This document shows positions 19,199-31,018 of a DNA stretch of 64,000 nucleotides, in pieces. The DNA is from Amoebidium appalachense (lineage: Eukaryota; Ichthyosporea), in the NCBI GenBank assembly GCA_963693365.1, contig CAVNZM010000005.1, forward strand, positions 1,550,001-1,614,000. Reading direction: 5' to 3'. Under the pieces are notes generated by a model. The model was not told where the DNA came from. It saw nothing but the letters and a program-made list of their open reading frames with translations, and made no database searches. Position numbers and translations under genes: made by a program. Position 1 is the stretch's first letter. Every line of letters starts with the position of its first letter.

Positions 19199-20635
19199 GG
19201 TGAATCTGTGCAAAAAGATTTCAGTTATTTTCTGGCTTTACCTTCATAAGTACAGAAAGTATGAAGTGCATTACTTCTTCTCGTGCTTCTCTTTTGGGCA
19301 GAACGAAACTTTCGAAAGCACTGAGAACCTCCCAAAACATTCACTTGTGAACCTAGACAACAGTTACACGTCATAAATAGCCCATTATCTGCAATTGTTT
19401 GAAATATGCTCCTTTGGTATGGTGTTGACTTAGTATACATCTTAACTTAACAGCACCTTTTCCTTAAGCCCCAACTAATCCTTCTGTGCTAGATCCGGGT
19501 AACAAGGCAAGCAATGCATGGCTGGTTTAGGAAAGTATTCTCTGACGCACCACGAGCCTGCAGGCGTTGCGCACTATAACACTTTTCGCTTCCTAACTTA
19601 CCTTTCGCGCTGAGCGATAAAACTGTGTAGTAGTTATAGGAAGTCTGGCTCTCTAGCTCGCCTTTCGTTTTTCAAGAAGCATACAAGGAGCAAAAATGGG
19701 CTAGACTGAGGTTGGCAGGCCTGTGGGCACGCATTTGTACCAAACGAAGCGGATCACTTAGCTTCACATGACTGGCTAAGCTTGCTCCGAACTTGCCTTT
19801 TTTGTCTATTTCTTCCCGTATTTGCCTTTTTTGGGTCAATTTCCGCGTTTGCGCCAAAGGTTTACACGAAGAATGGACGCTATTGGTCACGGTAGCAGTC
19901 TGTTTGATTCGCGGATTTCCTGCCCCAGAGGCATGCAACGCAACATGTTTTCCCTGCACAGAGATAGTCAAAGGAGTTTTGTCTTATACATGTTGTAGAG
20001 GTTCTAACCCATCTGACTTCTTTGTTAGAGGCCTTTTTATAAGCTCAATATCCTATTGGATGTGTATGCTAGCGTCTCATAATTCGTAGCGGCGGCTGCC
20101 TTTTTTTAGTTGGTAATATCTCCAGTTGCAGGTTCGCCATGACTTGAGCCATGATGTCCAGATTCTTTACCACCCTCAAAAGACATGTGTAGCTGATTGG
20201 CCAAAAAGGCACCGCCGCCTTTTGCTTCAAACATTCCACAACTCCATGTTGACGACTCCCTCACTCACGGACCCATACTGTGGGCCACATTTCGTAGCAG
20301 TTGAAACAGCCGAATCAATCTTTTATTATGGATACTTTTCAAACTCTTATGAGACTATGTATAAACACGAGTAATTCTCATGCATGTTTTTGTGTATTTT
20401 CCACCGCCCCGAACTTACTAGGCCTGGCCCACTGGGCACTCCCGTGCAGTCCGATGATACTATGGATGGATCTGGGGAATGAGTGAGCTTCGGCCTGCGC
20501 ATGCACCATCAGGATGGGCATATGCCGCCGCGAAGCTTTGTTCGTATCTCGAAGTACCTTATAATTCTTACTAGTAATACCACGCTCTGCCGCGCTTTGG
20601 CTTAACGTCGAAGCGAGACGAGAATTTTCTGGAAG
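19199..20635. other. Upstream region of myosin II, no coding gene seen
   Basis: Non-repetitive sequence upstream of the myosin ATG. It should hold the promoter and any non-coding first exon. Visible elements: a perfect CArG box CCTTTTTTGG at 19825-19834, a near match CCTTTTTTGT at about 19797, and inverted CCAAT words (CTATTGG near 19877, CTATTGG near 20053). Open frames here are short and show no family. Confidence 0.5.
19825..19834. promoter_or_regulatory. Candidate CArG (SRF/MADS) box upstream of myosin II
   Basis: CCTTTTTTGG matches CC(A/T)6GG exactly, about 630 bases upstream of the myosin start codon. In animals SRF acts through such boxes on actomyosin genes; function here is inference. 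Confidence 0.4.
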
Positions 20636-20739
20636 GTGCTGTGTGCGTGTGTGCCAGTGTTGGAGGGAGGGCAACAATTTAAAGAAAAAAAGAAAAAAAG
20701 GGACTATTCGGATATTTTTTCTCTCTCTGGCTGTATCCT

Positions 20740-21240
<501 letters not shown>

Positions 21241-21336
21241 TACAGCTGATGGGAAACAAACGTTTTCCAAAAACGTATTTGATCGGGGGGGGGAGGGGGG
21301 GGAGGGTAGGGGAGGGATATTTCTCTAGCCCTTTTT

Positions 21337-21413
21337 TCACTCACAAATCCCGGCTGGGGCTGTGGAATGAGAACTGCTAAGCTTCGCTATTGCTCGGCGA
21401 GCTCGCTTCTCCG
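21337..21413 (+). repeat. Flanking repeat, copy 1
   Basis: Begins TCACTCACAAATCCCGGCTG and runs through GGGGCTGTGGAATGAGAACTGC to CTCGCTTCTCCG. A second, slightly diverged copy in the same orientation lies at 26662-26728. The pair brackets the LINE and its neighbours. Confidence 0.85.
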
Positions 21414-21655
21414 CTGAAGTCTGGAATCCAATCACAATCAGAGGAACCATACATACATGGGGTACTGTGACGCTGTTTACTCGAGGCAAAGAGAAACCAG
21501 TCTCAGGTATGGGGGGGTTTTTGCTCGGAATATCCCCTCAGCGGTATATCATGATCACGTACATAGATGTCGGGTGATGACTATATATCAGGGTTTACTT
21601 TCTCTACGAGACACCATAAAGACTACAAGGAGAAATCAATTAGTTGGGGTTCCCC

Positions 21656-21702
<47 letters not shown>

Positions 21703-21753
21703 TTATTTTTTTTTTTTTAAAGGGGCTCCCCTGGGACACTCGGTATCAGCTGG

Positions 21754-21754
21754 T

Positions 21755-21805
<51 letters not shown>

Positions 21806-21842
21806 CGGTGTGAGTGTGTGTGTGTGTTTGTGTGTGTGTGTG
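21754..21842. repeat. (TG)n microsatellite
   Basis: TG run with TTTG and GCCGG interruptions, next to the T-run at 21657-21718, so it may lie at the 3' end of the LINE copy. Confidence 0.9.
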
Positions 21843-22049
21843 CTCGTGCGCTAGAATTTTGTAGTGATATGTTTCTCAAGCCAATCAATACATCAAATAA
21901 ACAGGTCGTAGTTACGCGTGTTTAGTATAAAATCAAGGATGTTGTAATTTACAGGTAGGCTATCTTTCTGGGTGTCTGTTGTGAATGTGACGTGTGTGTG
22001 TTGCGGTATTATGTGGTCTATCAAACTACATTTGGCGATACATGGCCGG

Positions 22050-22700
22050 TTAAACTGGTGTGTGTGTGTGTTGTTTGGGCATGCCATATGATGCCACCTT
22101 ATACATATTAGATCTCCACTGTATAGCACGTGTACAGTAAAAGCGTGGTAATTGATCAATAATACCATCAGCTAGAGAAAGACCAGTTCTACAGGAAGGT
22201 AATATGTATTTAGGTGTTATACATTTGCGAGTGCCATATTTGGCAATATGGTTGAGGCGGTCAGTATATATAAAACGAGACATAAGGCTTAGTTTTTCAA
22301 GGTGTATGCTTTCATCGGGTCTAGTGTCGTGTGGTATCTTTTTCCATTTGTTATATTGCGTGATTATCTTGTGATTGTGTACATGTTTAATAAGTAAGTG
22401 GCAGTCCAAAGTCACACACACACTATTGCGGGGTTTATTTGTATTTGTGCCCAGGGGAGAAGGGGAGAGAGAGGGAAGGAAAGAGGGGAGAGGTGAGGAG
22501 GGGACAGGTCGGATAGAGAAGAGAGGGTGGGAGGGCAAATACTCCTTTAAGCGGCTTATGTGCTTATTGAATTTCAGCGCGAGATAGGATAATCTAGCAG
22601 CTATTGGGACCAGACCATATATCGAGAGCGTTACAGGCCCAGGTTTACAACAGTTGTTAGATAGAAAGGAGGCAACTTCTGCTTCAAGGAAATTTGCCAA
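22050..22700 (-). pseudogene. LINE ORF2 C-terminal region
   Basis: Open frame continuing the element after the RT; the junction with the RT part needs a frame change. It is rich in His/Cys/Arg, with no motif I can name. It is interrupted by a low-complexity Ser/Pro stretch where the + strand has a GGAGAGG-rich run (22450-22530). Confidence 0.55.
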
Positions 22701-22800
22701 GGGTTTAAGCGCTCTAGTTCTCTCTTTCTTGATCCAAGTGGCGAGAAGGGGTAAACCATATTCACATGCCGGGAAGACAAAAGTGCAAATAAATGTAAGT

Positions 22801-24158
22801 CTAATAGAAGGATGGAGGGGTGACGTCTTTAAAAATATTAGCCGAGAAGAAAGCTAACCGCTTACGAGCCAACTCTACCCTCTTTTCGACCATATGGGGA
22901 AACATAACACCAACAGAATCAACCGGAACACCAAGATATTTGTATTCTGGAACTATAGGTACAGGTTTAGATGATAATGTAAATGTGTGTAAATTGTTGG
23001 CTATATCAGGTACAAGAACACCACATTTGTCTATGTTAAGGATCATAAGGTTTGCCTTGCACCACTCTGACACTACATCGAACAATCTTTGCAGGCGTCT
23101 AGGGGTACGGGCAAGGAGGGACAGATCATCGGCATAGAGAAGTGCAGGCGGAAAGTTATTAATAGGGTCATCGTTTTCGGCGTAAATCTTGACAGCCAAA
23201 TCATCTATAAATAGGTTAAACAAAAAGGGGCTAAGCAATGAACCCTGCAAGAGACCTCTAGTACGAGCAAAACCATATGAAAGATGCCCATTAACCACAG
23301 CTCTACCATAGGTTTGAGACAAGAGTGCTTCTAACAGAACACCAATGCAGTGTGGTACACCCCGTGCAGCAAGCTTTTCCCATAGGAGACCAGGGGAGAC
23401 AGAATCGTAAGCAGTTTTCCAATCAATAAAGCCAACATATCGTGCACCAACTTGCATAGAATCGTGCAGTGCCATTATTTGAACATAACATGAATTGTTT
23501 TTACGAAAAGCGGATTGGCATGGGTGTAGATGTATGTGAAGAATAGATTGAAACCTAGGGTGATGTGCAAATAACCTAAGTAAGCAAGCTTCAAAGAATC
23601 TACGAACAACCTGGGTTAGTGTAATGGGGCGAAAGGATGATATGGGGCCCTCAGAGTCCTTCTTAACTATGGGGATCACTAAGGTATCTAACCAAGATGA
23701 CGGGACATGTCCACATTTAACACACCAAGAAAAGAGAGAGCTTAACATGATAGTAAGATCAGACTTTCCTTTTGTGGGTAGGAGGGAACAAGGATTTTAA
23801 GAAACCCAGCAGGGAGTCCATCAGGTCCACAAGACTTACTAGAGCTATAACTAGATATCACAGACCATATGGTATCGGGACTGAAAAAGGGGAGGATCGA
23901 TTCTATGGGGATAGATGGGTCTACAGGCCACACAATAGGTTTCTGAGCGGGGATCCTATCTTTAAACAGTTCCGAGAAATACTTATCAGAGTCTATGAGG
24001 GGGTCTCCAGTGGTATCACCAATAATACGAGCAGGGGGGCCAAATCGATTCATACTAGCAAGCCGGCGCAAGCTTTCCTTTTGAGACAGGGGTTCACCTA
24101 GTCTAGCGGGAGTGGTGTTTGGTAACAAGAGAGCATCGGGATATTCCTTCGCAAGCAT
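22801..24158 (-). pseudogene. LINE ORF2 reverse transcriptase region (frameshifted)
   Basis: Two overlapping frames (24158-23742 and 23748-22801) together give a reverse transcriptase: fingers with SCGPDGLPAGFLK, then SSFRPITL, then FIDWKTAYDSVSP (first catalytic Asp), GLLQGSLLSPFLFNLFIDDL, and LLYADDLSLLA with the two catalytic Asp. The frame shift falls just after the GPDG motif. A stop ends the second frame at 22801. It would copy element RNA at the nicked target site if intact. Confidence 0.88.
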
Positions 24159-24533
24159 GTTGATAGGTGTGAATTTTTATGTCGCGTTTTACCTCTTTCC
24201 CTCCGGGTATCTGCTACACTAGCTGGCAATGTGAACACTTTAGACTTTTTGTTGAATTCTGTTGGTCGTCACATTGAGTATTTATATGATTTTCACACAG
24301 TGTTCAGGTATCTCAGTATGCACTTGTTACTGGATAACTCGTGAAGTTTTTATTGTCTTCTCAGTATGCCGTGCATACTTGCATATCTTTCCGTCGAATA
24401 AATCCAGTCAAAAGAAAAAGATATTCCTTCCTACCACCGCCAGCATAATCACCGAGATCTATCAAATCGTCAACAATAAAGTTAGTGCATGTATCTAGTA
24501 CGAGATGTGAATCTGGTCTGGCTTGTGCAGATT

Positions 24534-25319
24534 CTAATAGGCGCATATATATAGGGTGTTTCGTTCCATAGCATGCACATACATCAACTCTACCCCACTG
24601 TGACTTAAGCTGGGATAGACGGAGGCGAAAGGTGGGAGGAGGAGGGGGAGCAGATCAAGGGAGATCTTAGGTAGGAAAAGGATAGGAGAGTGGTCAGATG
24701 ACCTAGAGAGGTTAGGAGGGAGAGAGAGTTTTGACATGGTTGATGGCCAAAAGGCCACTCCCCAGTTGGTGTTGTGGGCATGGGATATTTGAGGGAACCG
24801 CAAGGTGTGACTTTGGACATACCTTGCTAAAGGGATAGCACGCTCCGGGGGCTTAGATGGGTACCCGACACTCACTTGCAGTGTGTCTGTGTGGTGGATT
24901 CGCGTGTTAAAATCACCTAAAATAACAGTGGACATTGGTAACTGTGACAACTCGTGAGTCAATTCGGCAACCGACATAGATGGTGGGTAATATACAAAAG
25001 TAGAAACATTAGAAAGAAACTCTATAGAAACCGAGAATTCCGTTTTTGCTACCGGTTTGCACTTCACTCTCACGTGTGGCGCGGCAAGTACAATAATAAT
25101 GCCTCGGTTTTTCGCGTAACCGGGGTGTGTGGATGTGTCGACCAGTGTAGAGTTGAATTTGTGGTGGTTTTTAAACTGTGTTTCGCAAATCACTGTAAAC
25201 GTGTGGTCGTTTGTCTGTTGTTGTATGTAGCTGATTTTATCGTCGAGTGTCCCGGGGGGGAGGCCCTTTTGGGGGCCCAGTGTCCGAGCATTCCAGAAGA
25301 AGAAGGATAAATTAGGCAT
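24534..25319 (-). pseudogene. LINE ORF2 endonuclease region (APE type)
   Basis: 261 codons from an ATG. Starts MPNLSFFFWNARTLG, like the WNARSL starts of APE-type LINE endonucleases. Then ICETQ (metal-binding Glu), VILGDFNTRIHH (Asp/Asn active site) and SRSSDHSPILF (terminal Asp-His). All expected catalytic positions are visible. The frame ends soon after the domain, so continuation into the RT needs a frame change. Its ATG overlaps the stop of the upstream frame. Confidence 0.85.
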
Positions 25320-25958
25320 CGGTTTGGTCCGGCACCTGTGGGGTTGGTTCCCACTTGTCGCTTACGGGGTCGTATGCACGACCTTCCGCCAGCGCGAACA
25401 GTTCGCAGAAGAGCTCGATTTCCATCTCGCATCGGCGTTTGCGCTCGAGCAGTTTCTCACCAGAAAACATTGGCTCCTTCGTGTCCGTGTCTATCACGCT
25501 CGTAGCATCGTTTTCCAACTTTGCGAGGAACTCTTTTGCCTTGCTGATGCGTACACGACAACGTGTGGCGCACGCATTCTTAGCAGACACTTTACGTTCT
25601 TTGTCTGCTTTCTGAATGTTTTCCGGCGCGCATGGGTCGTAGCTTGGGAGGTGTGTGAAGAAGCTTCCACACCCCTTTGTCGCGTCACGGATGAACGCAC
25701 GGTTATAGTCGCCCCGTACTGCTACTTCCAGCACATCGTATCCAATGAAGGCAGACAAAGGATGCGAGAGCACCGGAAGCCGAGAGCCTTGAAGATGGAC
25801 CACATGGCCCTGTGTGGGCGTCTGCCGTGCTTGACTTTGAAATACACCCTTTCGTATTTGGGTGGGATGTTGATGTTACCGTTTGCTTGGGTGTTCCCCT
25901 TAGCCGGCGGTTTGGGAGGGGAGTTGCGGCGGTACTCGTTGCCTGCAAGAACATACAA
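25312..25958 (-). pseudogene. LINE ORF1-like frame, frameshifted
   Basis: Two frames join across a shift near 25750: the first (25958-25722) includes PPKYERVYFKVKHG, the second runs SHPLSAFIGYDVLEVAVRGD to a C-terminal part rich in Lys/Arg/Glu. Position before the endonuclease makes it an ORF1, usually an RNA-binding chaperone. No zinc knuckle is visible; an RRM-like fold is possible but unproven. The last codons overlap the ORF2 start. Confidence 0.55.
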
Positions 25959-26384
25959 TCACCAATGGAAATATTGGTGGAATTACCGCGGCGTCATCCT
26001 TTGCGGCTCCCGCCAAATCTGACCACCCGCGAACCAAAGGCTTGGCACGTGATCGGCGACTTATCAGGGCCGAGCCATCACACGATCACCAATGGTCGGG
26101 CCAGGTTTTTTGTCTGGACTCACTCACTCAACTACTCACTCACTCAGTATTGTTCCGGTTCGCACAGGTATGATTTAGATAATTTAGAAACTCTACATTG
26201 TTTCTTGCTTTGTTTAATAAATAAATGTAAAAACTTAACACTGAGACTGTGATAAATATTTTATAAGCTTATAAATATGCATATTAATATTTTTTGCAAG
26301 GTTTATATATACGTATCGCTGAAAACTTCATAACAAAAAAGAAGACAGAAACTACAGCATAGCACAGGTATGCAAAAAACCCCT

Positions 26385-26565
26385 TTTGGACCAATGATCT
26401 TCAATAAGGTCATTGATTGGTCTAGACAAAATGCAGCCGACCAATCGGAAATCAGTTCAATTTCTAGATTGGCTCCAGACATCTGGAAGACCCCCCTCCC
26501 CCCTCTTCCAGATTGCGACATCTGGAAGATGGGCATCCAGATTCTAGACCCTGATGGAATGCATT
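26385..26565. repeat. Inverted-repeat-rich segment
   Basis: ATCTGGAAGA and its complement TCTTCCAGAT sit about 14 bases apart near 26490, with a third ATCTGGAAGA near 26520. GACCAATGA and TCATTGATTGGTC also form an imperfect inverted pair at 26388-26425. A small foldback element is possible; no transposase. Confidence 0.5.
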
Positions 26566-26661
26566 AAATTTAAAGTGATCGATCGGAGTGGACATTTTTA
26601 ACGCTAATTATCTAGATTCCCATTATCTAAATTCTAGCCCCCACGTGAAGCGGCTCACTCA

Positions 26662-26728
26662 TCACTCACAAATCCCGGCTGGGGCTGTGGAATGGGAACT
26701 GCAAGCTTCGCTAATGCTCGCTTCTCCG
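26662..26728 (+). repeat. Flanking repeat, copy 2
   Basis: Second copy of the 21337-21413 repeat, same orientation, with small substitutions and a gap of about 10 bases. It lies 5,325 bp from copy 1. Confidence 0.85.
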
Positions 26729-27530
26729 TTGACTACGGAACTCTTGCCTCGCACATACTTTTATCTGAAGTTTATTAAACAATACATAGGGATTCGGATC
26801 CAGCCTTTTGTTGAAATCTGAGCTTTTTTTTTCCGGGGGGGGGGGGGAGGGGGGAGGGAGGGGGAGGGGGGGGGGGGGGGGGGGGGGGGAGGAAAAAAAA
26901 AAAAAAAGTCGGTGATACTCCGCTCCCCCTTCTCCTGGGGGAAGACCCACCTGTCAGCACATGCTCGGGCGGGGGTGCTCGGGGGGGAGGAGGAGGGGGG
27001 GGGGGGGGGTTCTTCATTCAAGTGTAAAAAAAGCCTCGAGGCTCCCTTCGATCGCGAATCCACAGTATTAAATGAGGGTGTCCCCCCCCCCCCCCCCCCC
27101 CCCCCCCAACTCCCCCAACCCCCTCTCCCCTCTCTCAGATTCACCTCCTTTTCGGAAAGATCCCCTCACAGTATGTGCTATACATACATCGCTAATATAT
27201 ATCGATCGGAGCGCTGGAAGGGGGGGAGAGGGGAGAGGGGGGGGTGGGGGGGGGGGGGGGGGGAGGGGGAGGGCGGTGGGAACCCGGGCCGTTTCCTCCT
27301 GTACGTGCAACCCTCCCTCCCTTCACCCCACCAATATCCACCATTGAAAGCTGTTCTGATAATTGCTGCAGCGTCTGTATGTGTGTGTGCATGTGCGGTT
27401 GACTGTGTGTGCTCGCGTCCCACGGTTTGATCCAGTTGTGAGTGTGGGGCGGTAGCATTGATGTGCTTTGCTCGTGCTTACCGGTGTCTGCCCGGCCCTT
27501 GCAAACGTGTGTGTATGGTCTATTATAATG

Positions 27531-27617
27531 ATGTGTGTGTGTGTGTGTTGTGTGTGTGTGTGTGTGTTTGCGTGTGTGTGTGTGTGTGTGTGTGTGTTGT
27601 GTGTGTGTGTGCGTGTG

Positions 27618-27667
<50 letters not shown>

Positions 27668-27716
27668 GGTGTGTGTATGTGCGTGTGTCTGTGTGTATGC
27701 ATGGCATGCATGCATG
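27531..27716. repeat. (TG)n microsatellite
   Basis: TG run with TTG, GCG and TTTGG interruptions. Confidence 0.9.
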
Positions 27717-29368
27717 CACGTGTGCCCGTGTGCGATATAGCTAAGGGAATTTTAAATTTTAAAGGGGGGGGGGGGGGGGGGGGGGGGGGGGAGGTAAATA
27801 TCGATCGATGCTCGTCCCCCCTGGTGGTTTCCCCCACCCTTCCCTCCCTCCTCAAGGTAGCCGCACCAGGTGGGTGGGTCCCTCTTCCCCCTCCTCGGGG
27901 GGGAGGAGGGGGGAGGGGGGAGGAGGAGAGGGGAGCCATCACCCCACGGGACACCCCCCTCCCCCCCCCCCCGTGCGCACGATGGCCAAACATCCAAACA
28001 TCTCTTTTCCACCCACCAAAGGCTGTATTTGTTCTGGTCAACTGTTACTAAACTATGAATCATTGAGGGCAAGCATGTTATGATGCTCACCGTGCAGCTT
28101 TCGCGTGCACTTCAATGTGGCGGGGACTAGATATTCTGTGTGTGTGGTGTGTGGGTGAGTGTATCTGCTTGTTCATAGCGGGTGTGTATTGCTGGTTTGT
28201 GCACCTGGTGTGTGTGTGGCACGTATCCGGGTACATGATTCAATATATATGTGTGAAAGTGTGTGTGTGTGTGTGAGTGTGTGTGTGTACGCGCGCGGCG
28301 GAAAAACTGGAGAGGAGTCCTGCCCAGCCCCGCGAAGAGGGGAGGGGGAGGGAGGGGGGGGGACGGAGGAGGCTCGAGCATGGCCGTACGGTGTAGCCTG
28401 GGTTTCAGATGGTTAAGTACTCCTTTTTAGTATTGCCTTCAATATTATTTTTACGTATTTACTTTTTGGGAGTGTATCAACTGCTAATGAAGGGCAGAAA
28501 ACACAAAAAACCTGTCCAAAGCATGTTCAAAGGGGGAGACGGGGGGGGGGGGGGGGGGGGGGGAGGGGGGGGGGGGGGGGGGGGGGTCCCTCCCCAAAGT
28601 TACCACGCTCCCCCTCCCCGTTTCAAAATCAAGGATCCCTATGGAAGAGAGAGAGATAGTATAGAGCCGCGTGGGGGTCGGGCCCGGAGGACACGGGGAG
28701 TGAGCGAGCTTAAGAAGGAGAGAGTGTTTGTGTGCGGATGTGTAAGCGCCCTAAGCATATTCGATATACTCAAATGTGTGGAACTGTAACACTGTGTGTG
28801 TGCCTCCGTGCTTCCGTGCCCGTATGTGTGTGTGGGTGCGTGTGTGTGTGCGTGTATCACAGCATGTGTGCCTGGGTGCATTTGAAGATGTTTGTTTGCC
28901 TGGTGTGCGCGTACGTGCGTGCACGAGTGTGAGCGTGTCTGTAAGGCCGTGTGTGTGTGCCTGTATGCCTACCACCTACTGAGGCGGTGTCTCCTTTCTT
29001 TTTTTTTTTTTTTTTTTTTTTTTTACTTAAACGCCTGAGTAGATTTTAAAACGTCGCACGTGCGGCAACACGTCAGTACGTGTTAGCCTGTATGCCTATG
29101 TGTGTGCGTGTGCATCACAATATACGTAGGCGCGTGCATGTGTGCGTGCGCACGTGCGAGAGTGTGTTGTCTAGTTGTCTCCTGGCTATCTGTTCAGCGT
29201 GCTTGTGACTGTGGACGCATTAGTGTGGCTGAGAGTTTGTATTTGCGCAGCACACGAGCTCGAGTCAGTGTGTGGAACTGGCACTACGTGCGTGTAGACG
29301 TGCTATGATGACGTGAACTTCCTGTGTGTGAGGTGCACTTGCACTTTGTGTGGAGAGCGTGTGCGACA

Positions 29369-29401
<33 letters not shown>

Positions 29402-30311
29402 TGTGTGTGTGTCACAGTGTGTTCTTGCTATTCCCAACCCAGTGTTATTTGTGCTACCAGAGGGGAAGCGGGAGGGAGGGAGAGGGGGGGGGGGGGGGGG
29501 GGGAGGCTGCTACTGTTCGAACGGAGGTTCGGAGGCACCCTGTCATGCACAAAAGCAGTTTTGCAGAAGCGAAGAATCACGTGCCCAAGTTAATTGCTAG
29601 TGCATAGAACGGGTGAGCAGCAATTAAGCCCCCCTACGAGAGACACGAAGGGGTGTAGGAGGACCCCCGGCAGGGAGGCGGAGGGGAGAGGAAGAAGGGA
29701 GCGGGGGAGTTCTCTTAGTGTGAGACAATACTCTGAACTAATTATGTTCCTGTGTGGAGTAGTATGCAAGTTGGGCCAAGTACTGCCGTCTTATGACATC
29801 CGACACACCACCAGGACAACTGGAGTGTGGTGGCTCCCTCCTCTCCTCCCAAGTGAGTAATACCCCCCCCCCCCCCCCCCCCCCCACCCCCTCCCCGAGC
29901 TCCCCCCCCCCCCCCCCCCCCCCCCCCCACCTTCTTCTCGTTTCAAATTCAAAAACCCCTTCGTAATGTCTAGCTGCAAGATGAGGTTCCTATGTACTCG
30001 GGCAGTTAAGCAGACTCCGTCTTTCTATTGTGATACGCCTAATAGTACCCGAGGCCTGCTGACCAGCTGGGACGCATATAGTACCAGATATATTCCAACC
30101 AAACATTATGTGAATAACTGCACACTCCCTGCCACCTCGTCCCATTATTGGCAATACGATGAAGGGAAACGAATAGCATTCACAAAGAGAATATCTCCCG
30201 GGGAAGGGGGGGGAGGGGGGAGGGGGGAGGGATGGGGAGAGATGAAGGGGGAATAACGACGGGGAAGACGTCCGAATGTGCTGCACAGGAAAGAGGTCAT
30301 TTCTGTTGCTT

Positions 30312-30343
<32 letters not shown>

Positions 30344-30427
30344 CCTCCTCCCCTTTCCTTGCCCACCTTTTCCGCACTTGCTGGCCCAACCCTCACCCTT
30401 CAACCGCCTAAAAGTTCGAACCGCATT

Positions 30428-30523
30428 TGAAAAATAGCGACAGGCTGGTTTGCTGGAGGGAAAAGAGATCTGGACTGAAAAATAGCGACAGGCTGGTTTG
30501 CTGGAGGGAAAAGAGATCTGGAC
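30428..30523 (+). repeat. 48 bp tandem repeat, two identical copies
   Basis: Unit starts TGAAAAATAGCGACAGGCTG and ends GAGATCTGGAC; copies begin at 30428 and 30476 and are identical over the unit. Confidence 0.95.
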
Positions 30524-30714
30524 TGCCTACATTATGTACTGAACATCACGTCATAGCACTTGCATGGCATCATGATAATGCTACGTTTGTTTTGCAATTT
30601 GGCCTGACACCACGTTCGCTGCTTCGATCCAAGTGGGCCCCGCTCTGCGACAAACTGCAGCCTTGGTGGCAGCACCATTCTGTGCAAGCATCATTGGGCG
30701 CCGGGGGAGGGGGG

Positions 30715-30759
<45 letters not shown>

Positions 30760-31018
30760 GGGGTGGGGGGAGGAGAGGTGGGGAAGGGGGGGGTGCGGGG
30801 GGGGGGGGGGGGGGGGGGATATCACGGTAACGTCGTTATGTAAATATGTACTTTGTTGGGTGAAATTACTGTTGGCTTTGGTGCCGGCACCTCAGTTATA
30901 GCACATGCTCAATTTTGAAAAGCACATTGGCATCAAAACGTCCCGTAAGCGGTAGAAATAATCATTCTAATGATAATACATACAATTCTAATCTTGGCCG
31001 AAGTAAGGATAATGAAAC

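Larger units (their letters stand above)
21657..25958 (-). mobile_element. Degenerate LINE-type (non-LTR) retrotransposon
   Basis: On the minus strand, in order: an ORF1-like frame (25958-25312), an APE-type endonuclease (25319-24534) with GDFN and SDHSP, linker (24546-24361), reverse transcriptase (24158-22801) with GPDGLPAGFLK and the catalytic LLYADDLSLLA, and a C-terminal region (22700-22050). A T-run on the + strand at 21657-21718 reads as an A-tail. The reading shifts frame at several points (within ORF1, between endonuclease and linker, at the start of the RT, after the RT), so this copy cannot make an intact ORF2. ORF1 stop and endonuclease start overlap as ATGCCTAA. Clade not determined. 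Confidence 0.88.
26820..30840. other. Gene-poor low-complexity region
   Basis: Long G- and C-runs (26837-26890, 27081-27107, 27764-27790, 28542-28586, 29864-29928, 30310-30340, 30716-30818), TG runs (27531-27716, 28780-29420) and purine tracts. Frames here are low-complexity translations. The only other structure noted is the 48 bp tandem repeat at 30428. No gene supported. Confidence 0.6.

Noticed and set aside
24262-24498. + strand frames inside the LINE
   Set aside because: Antisense of the retrotransposon ORF2.
21337-26728. Flanking repeats as LTRs of an LTR retrotransposon
   Set aside because: Only about 75 bp, no primer-binding site, integrase or protease; the enzymes between them are APE endonuclease and LINE-type RT.
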